The notes: generated by a model not told the origin, from the sequence alone. Shown: positions 1 to 5,411, counted from the first letter of the stretch. The stretch is 6,497 nt of DNA from an uncultured Dorea sp. (GCA_934295165.1 CAKRAT010000081.1:1-6497); one strand, 5' to 3'. Numbers and translations: made by a program.

Positions 1-417
1 TACGGTCTTTCCCTCGGTGCCGATGACTACATTACCAAGCCTTTCCGTCCTCTGGTTCTCGGAGCCAAAGTAAAAGCACTGATCCGCCGGAATAAGAATC
101 TGGTTCTGGACAGTTCCGACATGCTGGAATCCGGTCCGTTCAGCTATGATTCTTCTACCATGCGTTTCTATAAGAATGGGGAAGAGCTGATCCTTTCTGC
201 AAAAGAAAGTGCGCTCCTTCTTCTCTTTATGAAGCACCCACAGCAGGTATTCACCAAAGATATGATCTATGAACATGTCTGGGGCAATACGGTTGCCATC
301 GATGACAATGCGATCATGGTCTACATCAACCGTCTGCGCGGCAAGATCGAAGATAATAAACAAAGCCCGCAGCATATCATTACGATCCGCGGGCTTGGGT
401 ACAGGTTTATTCCTTAA
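1..417 (+). CDS. OmpR/PhoB-family response regulator, 3' part (5' end outside window)
   Basis: DNA-binding response regulator of a two-component system. The reading frame is open from base 1, so the gene starts upstream of the window; 138 residues are visible. Residues 6-15 read GADDYITKPF, the end of a receiver domain with the conserved Lys-Pro pair. After a short linker, residues 45-138 form the winged-helix DNA-binding domain: an LSAKESALLLLF helix, the VFTKDMIYEHVWG segment, the INRLRGKIE recognition helix and the closing TIRGLGYRF wing. This is the OmpR/PhoB class, VanR-like in style. The phosphorylated Asp and the partner kinase are not visible. The gene converges on the citrate lyase operon and overlaps its last gene by 11 bp. 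It is not the CitB/DcuR type that classically controls citrate fermentation, so a regulatory link to the operon is not implied. Family assignment is firm; the signal is unknown. Confidence 0.93.
   Translation, partial: YGLSLGADDYITKPFRPLVLGAKVKALIRRNKNLVLDSSDMLESGPFSYDSSTMRFYKNGEELILSAKESALLLLFMKHPQQVFTKDMIYEHVWGNTVAIDDNAIMVYINRLRGKIEDNKQSPQHIITIRGLGYRFIP
363..396 (-). terminator. Candidate terminator of the citrate lyase operon inside the response regulator gene
   Basis: On the - strand AAGCCCGC pairs perfectly with GCGGGCTT (8 bp, 18-nt loop). It is followed by TGTTTATTATCTTC, a U-rich tract in the RNA. The position, just past the last gene of the - strand operon, suits an intrinsic terminator. 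The loop is long, and the site lies in the conserved C-terminal codons of the convergent regulator, so a coincidental stem is possible. Confidence 0.45.
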
Positions 418-422
418 ACCTG
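402..422. terminator. Perfect hairpin holding the stop codons of both convergent genes
   Basis: CAGGTTTA (402-409), a 5-nt loop TTCCT, then TAAACCTG (415-422): an 8-bp perfect stem. The response regulator stop TAA (415-417) lies in the right arm, and the stop of the - strand citC-like gene (407-409) in the left arm. On the + strand an interrupted T-rich stretch follows (424-439). It may terminate regulator transcription or block read-through from both sides, but the T tract is not directly adjacent, so its strength is uncertain. Confidence 0.45.
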
Positions 423-958
423 GTTTCATACATATTTTTTTGTGATGTATGCAGGAGTTTGTTCCGGATATCATCCGGGATCAGCTCCTGTATTTTTTTA
501 TTTCCGATAAGCAAATTACATAAAATCGAACATTTCTGTTCTTCCTCTAACATATCATCCATGCCTTCTTCAGTAATCTCACTGCGAAGGCCGCAGATCC
601 TGTTCTCCATAAGCAAAATATTTCCGATATTCAGAACCGGGTAAAATCCCTGTTCACGGAATAGTTCCAGGTATTCCGGTCTGGTATAGACCAGGATATG
701 GCTTCTGGATTTTTTGAACTGATACTGAACCAGTCTTGCGATCAGGATATGCGCATACTTTTCCCGTCCGGCTTCTCCGAACGCCACACAGCATATCACA
801 TGACCACAGACAGATCCGGCAGCTTCTATCTCATAACTGTCATTCAGGAGGCATACGGTATATTCTGCTTCCGGATCATATCCGACTTCCTGGCTCCCCA
901 GAAAATCTTTCAGCTGGTCCAGTTCTTTTCCTCTTAATGGTCTTCCGTCTAATATCAT
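407..958 (-). CDS. Shortened CitC-like protein (GNAT-type N-terminal domain only)
   Basis: 183 residues. Residues about 1-125 resemble the N-terminal acetyltransferase-like domain of [citrate (pro-3S)-lyase] ligase (CitC): a VICCVAF strand, HILVYTRPEYLELFREQGF (the usual 'LFxYTKxEYxxLFRxxGF' segment) and LLMENR. Ordinary CitC proteins are about 330-350 residues. They continue with a nucleotidyltransferase domain (NANPFTxGH motif) that makes acetyl-AMP and acetylates the CitD prosthetic group. That domain is absent. The last ~35 residues (NLLIGNKKIQELIPDDIRNKLL) look like the C-terminal helix of full CitC, which suggests an internal deletion. The glycine-rich acetyl-CoA loop is also degenerate (GREKYAH where RGEGLA-like residues are usual). 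The ATG overlaps the citG stop by 4 bp (ATGA) behind AAGGAG, so the gene is translationally coupled. It may be a relic, a regulatory or scaffold protein, or an unusual acetyltransferase. CitC ancestry is fairly sure; activity is unknown. Confidence 0.75.
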   Translation of the reverse strand: MILDGRPLRGKELDQLKDFLGSQEVGYDPEAEYTVCLLNDSYEIEAAGSVCGHVICCVAFGEAGREKYAHILIARLVQYQFKKSRSHILVYTRPEYLELFREQGFYPVLNIGNILLMENRICGLRSEITEEGMDDMLEEEQKCSILCNLLIGNKKIQELIPDDIRNKLLHTSQKNMYETRFKE

Positions 959-1872
959 GCTTCTTCTCCTTCTTCTACTAATGAATCAAGAAAAATTGCT
1001 GCTGCCAGAATATCTGCACAGCCTCCCGCACTGATATTTCTCTGTATAAAGGACTGATCCATCTGAAGCAATATCTGTACGGCGTCTTTCTGATAGGCAC
1101 CGCCTGCGTCCAGAAACATTTCTGCTTCTTTGTGAACATTTTTCAATACTTCAGGACAAGTCCTTGAGAGAATATTGGAATCCTGTACCCGACTCATCAA
1201 CGTCATGAATACCTGGAGTTTCACAAGATTCCAGTCTCTTCCCTCTTTTTTTCCCTGCTGCAATACCGGAAGAGCCGCTTCTGTGACGGAAGGGTATCCC
1301 AGAAGTGCTTCTCCTCTGATGCCTGCTGTTCCATAAGCCTGCAGGTTCTTTATCCCGTTTGTCTGAAATCTTTCCATCCGTTCTTCTGCTTCTGACGGCG
1401 AAACCAGATGCAGAATCTCTTCTCTTAAGACTTCTGCTGTCATAAGCTGTTCCATATACACAAGCTCCCTGACAGTTATACTTTTTCCTTCTTTTTTCAG
1501 TCTGCCCGCTGCCGCACAGAAGATGCCAAGAGTGAAGACCAGTCCCTTGTGCGTATTCACGCCGCCGGTTGCCCGGTACATCTTTTGTTCCGCTGCGATC
1601 CCATAAGTTCTGATCTTCAGAAAAAGCTCACGGGGTGTCCCCTGGAAGGTCTCTCCTTCAAGAGCCATCCGCACAAACCAGGGGCAAAGTGCCGCCGCAC
1701 TTCTTTCAAATGTATGCACATCCATATCGGTATGTGCTCCGGTCGTCGCAAGATCTACGAGTCCCGGTTTCGGAGTGGTATAGACTTCTTCCAGAAGTGC
1801 ACGGTATGCGAGCACCCCGATATGCTCTGCTGTCTGCACTCCGGTCTGATTTAACATTCTTACAGATTCCAT
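955..1872 (-). CDS. citG: Triphosphoribosyl-dephospho-CoA synthase
   Basis: CitG joins ATP and dephospho-CoA, releasing adenine, to give 2'-(5''-triphosphoribosyl)-3'-dephospho-CoA, the precursor of the citrate lyase prosthetic group; it is cytoplasmic. The 305-residue product carries the family motifs in order: TPKPGLVD (33-40), GGVNTHKG (103-110), GIRGEALLG (184-192), DSN (231-233) and SAGGCADILA (281-290). It is a stand-alone CitG without the CitX domain found in CitXG fusions, which fits the separate citX at 5556-6062. ATG 1872 is preferred over the in-frame ATG at 1890 because AAAGGAG ends 8 nt before it and lies inside the longer reading. The gene begins 22 nt after citF and overlaps the next gene by 4 bp. 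Confidence 0.95.
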   Translation of the reverse strand: MESVRMLNQTGVQTAEHIGVLAYRALLEEVYTTPKPGLVDLATTGAHTDMDVHTFERSAAALCPWFVRMALEGETFQGTPRELFLKIRTYGIAAEQKMYRATGGVNTHKGLVFTLGIFCAAAGRLKKEGKSITVRELVYMEQLMTAEVLREEILHLVSPSEAEERMERFQTNGIKNLQAYGTAGIRGEALLGYPSVTEAALPVLQQGKKEGRDWNLVKLQVFMTLMSRVQDSNILSRTCPEVLKNVHKEAEMFLDAGGAYQKDAVQILLQMDQSFIQRNISAGGCADILAAAIFLDSLVEEGEEA

Positions 1873-1894
1873 CTTTCCCACTCCTTTCATTTAT

Positions 1895-3457
1895 TTAGTC
1901 CTCAGAGAATTCAAATGGCTTTACTTCTCTTACAACGTCCATGATCGTACCGTCACGGCTTTCGATGATTCCTACCACTCTGTCGCCGAATTCAACCTTC
2001 TGCGGCTCTCCTGCGATAGAATATGCGATGTCTCTTAACTCTTCGATCGTCTTGAACGGAAGATCTACATCCTTCATTGCCTCGATCAGATCCTGTCTTC
2101 TAGGATTGATTGCAATACCATAATCTGTTACGACTACGTCTACAGTCTCTCCAGGAGTTGTAACGGTTGTTACGTCTGTACAGATAGCCGGGATTCTTCC
2201 CTGAAGCAGCGGTGCGATAACGATCGAGCATTTTGCTCCTGCTGCTGTATCCGGATGTCCGCCCTGTGCTCCTGTCAGCATTCCGTCTGATCCCACAACT
2301 ACGTTACAGTTGAAGTGTACGTCCACTTCCAGTGCTGCAAGGATTACGAAGTCCAGTTTGTTTACAACTGCACCCTTATTGAATGGGTTCGCATATTCTC
2401 CCGCACTGATTCGGAAATGTTTCAGGTTCTTTACAGATTCTACGGCTGCAAGGTCGAAATCCTGTGTATCCAGAAGTACGTCTACCTGGTCGTTGATCAG
2501 AAGGTCACACATTGGTTTTGTTAAGCCTCCGACACCGAATCTCATACGGATATTTCTCTCTTTCATGATCTTGGCAAGTGAGATCGTAGATGCGATAGAT
2601 GCACCTCCGACACCTGTCTGATAAGAGAATCCGTCTTTGAAATATGGTGTATTTACAACGAACTGTGTACAGTAATCAGCCATCATAAGCTTTCTCATAT
2701 CTGTAGTCGGTTTTGCTGCTCCTGTTGCGATCTTCTTCGGATCACCGATCTCATCTACAACTACGACATAATCAACCTTTGTCATAGAAATGTGAGCCGG
2801 GAAGTTCGGGAATGGAACCAGGCAGTCTGTGATTGCTACAACCTTGTCTGCGTGGTAAGCATCCGCCATCGCATAAGAAAGCACACCACAGTCAGACTTT
2901 CCACCGATACCACGGCAGTTACCATATTCATCTGCTGTCGGAGTTCCGACGAATGCGATATCGATCTGTGTCTCCCCGCTTTCGATCGCACGGACACGTC
3001 CGCCATGGGAACGCATGATTGCAAGTCCTTTTAATTTTCCATGGGAAATAGCTTCTCCGATTGCTCCACGAACACCGGAAGACTCGATATTTGTAATTGT
3101 ACCGTCTTCGATATATTCAACCAGTGGTGCATGTGCTTTACCAAGGGAACTTGCACAGATTGTGATATCCTTGATTCCCATATCGTGGATCTCTTTCATG
3201 ACCATATTTACGACATAGTCACCATCACGGAAATGATGGTGGAAACTGATTGTCATTCCGTCTTTGATTCCACATTTTTCCAGCACGTCACGAATGTTAT
3301 CCACAAGTTTGCTTCCATTGGAGTTGATAACACACTTTGTCATCGGTCCCTGTTTTCTATATTCATATCCATCAAAATGATGTGTTCCCTGAAATACTTC
3401 TTTTCCTGTAGCTTCCAGAATCTCTTCCGGAATGTCTCTTCCAACTGCATTAATCAT
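1895..3457 (-). CDS. citF: Citrate lyase alpha subunit (citrate CoA-transferase)
   Basis: CitF exchanges the acetyl group on the CitD prosthetic thiol for citrate, releasing acetate and forming citryl-ACP, the substrate of CitE. The product is 520 residues, close to the usual 505-520. Visible conserved stretches are DGMTISFHHHFRDGD (66-80), MRSHGGRVRAIESGE (148-162), DEYGNCRGIGGKSDCG (176-191), TGVGGASIAST (281-291), GSDGMLTGAQGGH (389-401) and APLLQGRIP (415-423), together a clear alpha-subunit signature. ATG 3457 begins MINAVGRDIPEEI one base after the citE stop, with AAGGGGGAT about 9 nt upstream within the end of citE. An upstream in-frame start at 3538 would add residues with no family resemblance that overlap citE, so it was rejected. 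The sequence appears intact. Confidence 0.97.
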   Translation of the reverse strand: MINAVGRDIPEEILEATGKEVFQGTHHFDGYEYRKQGPMTKCVINSNGSKLVDNIRDVLEKCGIKDGMTISFHHHFRDGDYVVNMVMKEIHDMGIKDITICASSLGKAHAPLVEYIEDGTITNIESSGVRGAIGEAISHGKLKGLAIMRSHGGRVRAIESGETQIDIAFVGTPTADEYGNCRGIGGKSDCGVLSYAMADAYHADKVVAITDCLVPFPNFPAHISMTKVDYVVVVDEIGDPKKIATGAAKPTTDMRKLMMADYCTQFVVNTPYFKDGFSYQTGVGGASIASTISLAKIMKERNIRMRFGVGGLTKPMCDLLINDQVDVLLDTQDFDLAAVESVKNLKHFRISAGEYANPFNKGAVVNKLDFVILAALEVDVHFNCNVVVGSDGMLTGAQGGHPDTAAGAKCSIVIAPLLQGRIPAICTDVTTVTTPGETVDVVVTDYGIAINPRRQDLIEAMKDVDLPFKTIEELRDIAYSIAGEPQKVEFGDRVVGIIESRDGTIMDVVREVKPFEFSED

Positions 3458-3458
3458 C

Positions 3459-4358
3459 TTATAAATCCCCCTTGTACACGCCTGAGGCTTTTGCCAGACT
3501 GATTGTTCTCTTTGCGCCGTCGTAGAACGCAATATCAATCATCTTACCGTCTACCGTAAATACACCGATTCCCTGTGCTTTCTTTTCATCAATCTCTTTT
3601 ACAACCTTTTCTGCAAAGATGATGTCTTTCTGAGATGGTGTATAAATCTCATGTACCGTATTGATCTGTCTTGGGTTGATGATGGATTTTCCGTCGAATC
3701 CCATAAGGTGGATCGTCTCTACATCCTGACGGAATCCTTCCATATTATCAAGGTCTGTGTATACTGTATCGAAGCACTGCACACCTGCGGCTCTCGCTGC
3801 GATCACAAGGTTCTGTCTTGCACCCATAAGCTCGATACCTGTTCCTGTAATGTGTGTCTGTAAATCCTTCGTATAATCTCCACCGGATAATGCAACTCCG
3901 AATAACCGGTCAGAAGCTTCACAGATTTCAAGGGCATTCATGACACCTCTTGCAGATTCTACCGCTGCCATGATCAGGACACTTCCTTCCGGACGTCCGA
4001 ACTCACGCTCTGCTCTTACAACTTCTTTTTCTACCAGTTTGACATCTTCTTCTGTCTCTGTCTTTGGAATACGGATCGCATCACAGCCGCCGGCTACCGA
4101 ACAGCGGATGTCTTCCTTCCAGTAAGGAGAATCCAGACCATTGATACGTACGACACGTTCGCATCCTCTGTAATCAATGCTTCTCAGTGCATGGAACAGT
4201 GAGAATCTCGCTGCGTCTTTCTGGTTCTCAGCTACTGCATCTTCCAGATCCAGCATAATAGAATCTGGTTTGTAAATATAAGGATCTTTGATAAGACCTG
4301 GCTTCTGGGCATTCAAAAACATCATGGTTCTTCTTAAACGTTTCTTATTTGGATTCAT
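3459..4358 (-). CDS. citE: Citrate lyase beta subunit (citryl-ACP lyase)
   Basis: CitE cleaves citryl-ACP to acetyl-ACP and oxaloacetate, using Mg2+. The 299-residue product belongs to the HpcH/HpaI/CitE TIM-barrel family. It shows SIMLDLEDAV (33-42), VVRINGLDS (69-77), AIRIPKTET (94-102), AAVESARGVMNALEI (131-145), FGVALSGGDYTKDL (153-166) and FDGKSIINPRQI (221-232). Glu134 and Asp161 sit in the positions of the family's metal ligands, and Arg71 at the usual substrate-binding site. ATG 4358 shares its A with the citD stop (TAATG). GGGGAGGTG lies about 10 nt upstream; a longer in-frame start at 4379 would translate this ribosome site, so it is unlikely. All key residues appear intact. Confidence 0.97.
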   Translation of the reverse strand: MNPNKKRLRRTMMFLNAQKPGLIKDPYIYKPDSIMLDLEDAVAENQKDAARFSLFHALRSIDYRGCERVVRINGLDSPYWKEDIRCSVAGGCDAIRIPKTETEEDVKLVEKEVVRAEREFGRPEGSVLIMAAVESARGVMNALEICEASDRLFGVALSGGDYTKDLQTHITGTGIELMGARQNLVIAARAAGVQCFDTVYTDLDNMEGFRQDVETIHLMGFDGKSIINPRQINTVHEIYTPSQKDIIFAEKVVKEIDEKKAQGIGVFTVDGKMIDIAFYDGAKRTISLAKASGVYKGDL

Positions 4359-4657
4359 TATCTGATCGCACCTCCCCATGGCAGATTCTCAATCTGTTTT
4401 ACAGAACGGAAAACCGCTCCTTCTACTCTTGCCTTGATCGTACAGTCAAGCGCTCCTTTATCAACGATTGTAATCTTTACATCGTCTACCCCAAGATTCT
4501 CAAGTGTCTCAAGGACAACCTTTCGGATCTGATTGCCATACTGATTGATTACTGCACTGTCTAAGGACAGGTCAATCTTTCCTTCTCCGGCCTCTACCAT
4601 TACCTGACAGTCACTGGATTCTAATGTTCCCGCTATTGCAGGTCTTTTAATCTCCAT
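4358..4657 (-). CDS. citD: Citrate lyase gamma subunit (acyl carrier protein)
   Basis: Acyl carrier of citrate lyase, 99 residues (family about 95-100). The N-terminus MEIKRPAIAGTLESSD carries Ser14 in the conserved AGTLESSD context; in the Klebsiella enzyme this serine receives the phosphoribosyl-dephospho-CoA group from CitX. Middle residues INQYGNQIRKVVLETL and DKGALDCTIKARVE (67-80) are also typical. ATG 4657 is chosen because AGAGGAGG lies 8 nt upstream; the in-frame ATG at 4678 would place that site inside the gene and shift the modified serine. It is the first gene of the operon, behind a ~130-bp leader with no other gene. No citC precedes it, unlike the classical citCDEFXG order. Confidence 0.97.
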   Translation of the reverse strand: MEIKRPAIAGTLESSDCQVMVEAGEGKIDLSLDSAVINQYGNQIRKVVLETLENLGVDDVKITIVDKGALDCTIKARVEGAVFRSVKQIENLPWGGAIR

Positions 4658-4713
4658 GTTTGTATCCTCCTCTTTCATTTATCTTGTGACTTTGTTTATC
4701 TCTTTATGGGTTT

Positions 4714-4742
4714 ATCATAGTCTTGGAACCTTACAGAAGAGA
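4714..4742 (-). promoter_or_regulatory. Candidate promoter of the citrate lyase operon
   Basis: On the - strand a TATGAT -10 box (4714-4719) has only a poor -35 match, TCTCTT (4737-4742), at 17-bp spacing. A good -10 with a poor -35 would suit an activator-dependent promoter, as expected for citrate fermentation genes. Three GATAAA units follow in the leader at 16- and 17-nt steps. No recognisable catabolite (cre) site was found. Confidence 0.3.
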
Positions 4743-4752
4743 GGGGGGTTTT

Positions 4753-4768
4753 CTTAATATTTGTTAAG
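4753..4768. promoter_or_regulatory. Short dyad upstream of citD (possible operator or weak terminator)
   Basis: CTTAA-TATTTG-TTAAG, 5-bp arms around 6 nt, just upstream of the candidate citD promoter and downstream of the small - strand gene ending at 4789. It may be a regulator site or a weak terminator for that gene. The arms are short and AT-rich, so chance is possible. Confidence 0.25.
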
Positions 4769-4788
4769 GTGCAAAAAAGACTGGACTA

Positions 4789-5007
4789 TTATTTCCATTC
4801 CTCTCTTCCGACACTTTCTCCCCAATCATACTCTCCATCCAGATTAATCTTTCCTTCATACCTCTTAGCACGTTCCTCTAGTGTTTTATGTCTGAAGTTT
4901 TTTTCAAATTTAATCATCTCATCAAGTTTTTTACTTTCCTCTTTTAATTCTTTCTTTGATCCAAAAATTCTCTTAGCATTTCCAAAATATTTTTCTTTTC
5001 TCTGCAC
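4789..5007 (-). CDS. Small protein with a MazE-like antitoxin tail, no AbrB domain
   Basis: 72 residues from GTG 5007, chosen because GGAAAGGAAG lies 7 nt upstream; an ATG at 5055 in the same frame (88 residues) lacks a good ribosome site. The C-terminus, HKTLEERAKRY...LDGEYDWGESVGREEW, closely resembles the toxin-binding tail of MazE/AbrB-type antitoxins of Firmicutes. The usual N-terminal swapped-hairpin DNA-binding domain (KWGNSxGIRIP) is missing and replaced by a charged, probably helical stretch (residues 1-38, rich in Lys and Glu). No MazF-like toxin follows. The gene is AT-richer than the citrate genes and sits in the insert between citD and citX. It may be an orphan antitoxin, an antidote to a toxin elsewhere, or the remnant of a decayed module. 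Expression is not certain. Confidence 0.5.
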   Translation of the reverse strand: MQRKEKYFGNAKRIFGSKKELKEESKKLDEMIKFEKNFRHKTLEERAKRYEGKINLDGEYDWGESVGREEWK

Positions 5008-5080
5008 AAAATATCTTCCTTTCCAATATTGTATAATATAATTTTTTATATTCATAATTATTCTTTATTCTATAATTCAC

Positions 5081-5109
5081 TTGAATCTATTTCCCTGATA
5101 TGCTATATT
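5081..5109 (+). promoter_or_regulatory. Promoter for the antisense (antitoxin) RNA
   Basis: TTGAAT (5081-5086), a 17-bp spacer, TATATT (5104-5109), with TG one base before the -10 (extended -10). A start near 5116 is predicted. No protein gene follows on this strand; the transcript would run into the 3' end of the toxin gene, as expected for an antisense antitoxin of a type I system. Confidence 0.65.
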
Positions 5110-5122
5110 AGAAATATCAAGA

Positions 5123-5143
5123 GGGAAACCGCAAGCGGCTACC
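5123..5143 (+). repeat. Left arm of the inverted repeat bounding the toxin locus
   Basis: Begins GGGAAACCGC and ends GGCTACC. It matches the reverse complement of 5351-5375 at 20 of 21 positions, apart from an AAAA insertion in the right arm. It forms the 5' leader of the antisense RNA and the terminator stem of the toxin mRNA. Confidence 0.85.
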
Positions 5144-5144
5144 C
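5123..5144 (-). terminator. Terminator of the toxin mRNA
   Basis: On the - strand GGG-TAGCCG-CTTG-CGGTTT-CCC folds into a stem closed by a CUUG tetraloop, with one U-U mismatch and one G-U pair. It is followed by TCTTGATATTTCT, a moderately U-rich tail. It lies 58 bp past the toxin stop and abuts the antisense promoter, so the two transcripts are nested. Confidence 0.55.
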
Positions 5145-5147
5145 ACA

Positions 5148-5197
5148 AATAGTGTCAACTATTACAAACATCAGTCGTCAACTATTCCCAGTAGTTG
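5148..5197. repeat. Direct repeats and tandem hairpins in the toxin/antitoxin overlap
   Basis: GTCAACTATT occurs twice, at 5154-5163 and 5177-5186. The first copy pairs with an upstream AATAGT (5148-5153). The second pairs through CAACTA with TAGTTG (5192-5197). Both RNAs of the locus would carry these structures. Loops such as TTCCCAG could serve as first-contact sites between toxin mRNA and antisense RNA, comparable in role to the repeats of Fst systems. Confidence 0.6.
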
Positions 5198-5201
5198 GCG
5201 G

Positions 5202-5294
5202 CTATCTTCGTTTGTCCTTGAAAATCTCGTAGCAAAGACCTACAAGGGCAACAATGAATATACAAAACTGAATCAGATCAGAATATGTAACCAT
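5202..5294 (-). CDS. Holin-like type I toxin, 30-residue membrane peptide (Hol_Tox/TxpA-like)
   Basis: Start MVTYSDLIQF, hydrophobic core CIFIVALVGLCYEIF, basic end KDKRR, stop TAG. One membrane span (about residues 6-25) with a short charged tail matches the 'putative holin-like toxin' family of Firmicutes, and I recognise this peptide almost word for word from gut clostridia. Such peptides insert in the cytoplasmic membrane and are kept silent by an antisense RNA. ATG 5294 has AAGGAGGG 7 nt upstream; a nearer ATG at 5299 is out of frame and too close to the ribosome site. The gene has its own promoter (5383-5411), a structured leader, a terminator (5123-5144) and a convergent antisense promoter, so the module looks complete. 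Activity is inferred from the family, not shown. Confidence 0.88.
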   Translation of the reverse strand: MVTYSDLIQFCIFIVALVGLCYEIFKDKRR

Positions 5295-5301
5295 CGCATC
5301 G

Positions 5302-5340
5302 CCCTCCTTTCTTTTGTCTGGAGGGTGTTTTTATCCCTCC
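5302..5340 (-). promoter_or_regulatory. Leader hairpin able to mask or free the toxin ribosome site
   Basis: Reading the - strand: GGAGGG (5335-5340), a 9-nt loop, CCCTCC (5320-5325), a 12-nt gap, then GGAGGG (5302-5307), which is the toxin ribosome site. The single CCCTCC can pair with either GGAGGG, giving two exclusive 6-bp stems, one leaving the ribosome site free and one masking it. This is what the sequence allows; which fold forms is inference. Confidence 0.6.
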
Positions 5341-5350
5341 GAAGTTGGAA

Positions 5351-5375
5351 GGTAGCCGCCTGCTTTTGGTTTCCC
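5351..5375 (-). repeat. Right arm of the inverted repeat, at the toxin mRNA 5' end
   Basis: On the - strand it begins GGGAAACCAAAAGC and ends GGCGGCTACC, right at the predicted toxin transcript start (~5376). It repeats the antisense RNA leader (5123-5143), and it is complementary to the toxin mRNA's own terminator arm. Confidence 0.85.
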
Positions 5376-5382
5376 TGTCTGT

Positions 5383-5411
5383 ATCATATCACATCATTAC
5401 TATTCAAGTAA
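5383..5411 (-). promoter_or_regulatory. Promoter of the holin-like toxin gene
   Basis: On the - strand TTACTT (5406-5411), 17 bp, TATGAT (5383-5388), with TG one base before the -10 (extended -10). The predicted start near 5376 gives a leader of about 80 nt, which contains the right inverted-repeat arm and the ribosome-site hairpin. Confidence 0.55.

Larger units (their letters stand above)
5116..5215 (+). ncRNA. Candidate antisense RNA antitoxin of the type I toxin locus
   Basis: Inferred from the promoter at 5081-5109 and its convergence on the toxin gene. The first ~80 nt contain three local hairpins: GGGAAACCG...CGGCTACCC (5123-5144), AATAGT-GTCA-ACTATT (5148-5163) and CAACTA-TTCCCAG-TAGTTG (5179-5197). 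The RNA is complementary to the 3' untranslated part and at least the last codons of the toxin mRNA. This matches the TxpA/RatA and Fst arrangement, where a convergent antisense RNA overlaps the toxin 3' end. The 3' end is a guess: no clear T-tract terminator is visible on this strand, so the RNA could be longer. Confidence 0.5.

Noticed and set aside
3041..3502. 153-codon open frame on the + strand
   Set aside because: Lies fully opposite citF and the end of citE, with no recognisable domain or ribosome site; it is a shadow of the real genes.
3458..3538. Longer citF reading frame starting at 3538 (27 extra residues)
   Set aside because: The extra residues overlap citE and have no family resemblance, while ATG 3457 has a good ribosome site and a typical CitF N-terminus.
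4769..5041. 90-codon Ser/Leu/Phe-rich open frame on the + strand
   Set aside because: Opposite the MazE-tail-like gene; its composition is what an AT-rich antisense frame gives, and no ribosome site is seen.
5123..5197. Repeats as a small CRISPR array
   Set aside because: Only two 10-nt copies, without uniform repeats or spacers; they fit RNA hairpins of a toxin-antitoxin locus.
5123..5375. Whole inverted-repeat unit as a transposable MITE-like element
   Set aside because: The arms could look like terminal repeats, but they coincide with the transcript starts and terminator. No target duplication was seen at the edges (about 5122 and 5376), so an RNA-structure role explains them better.
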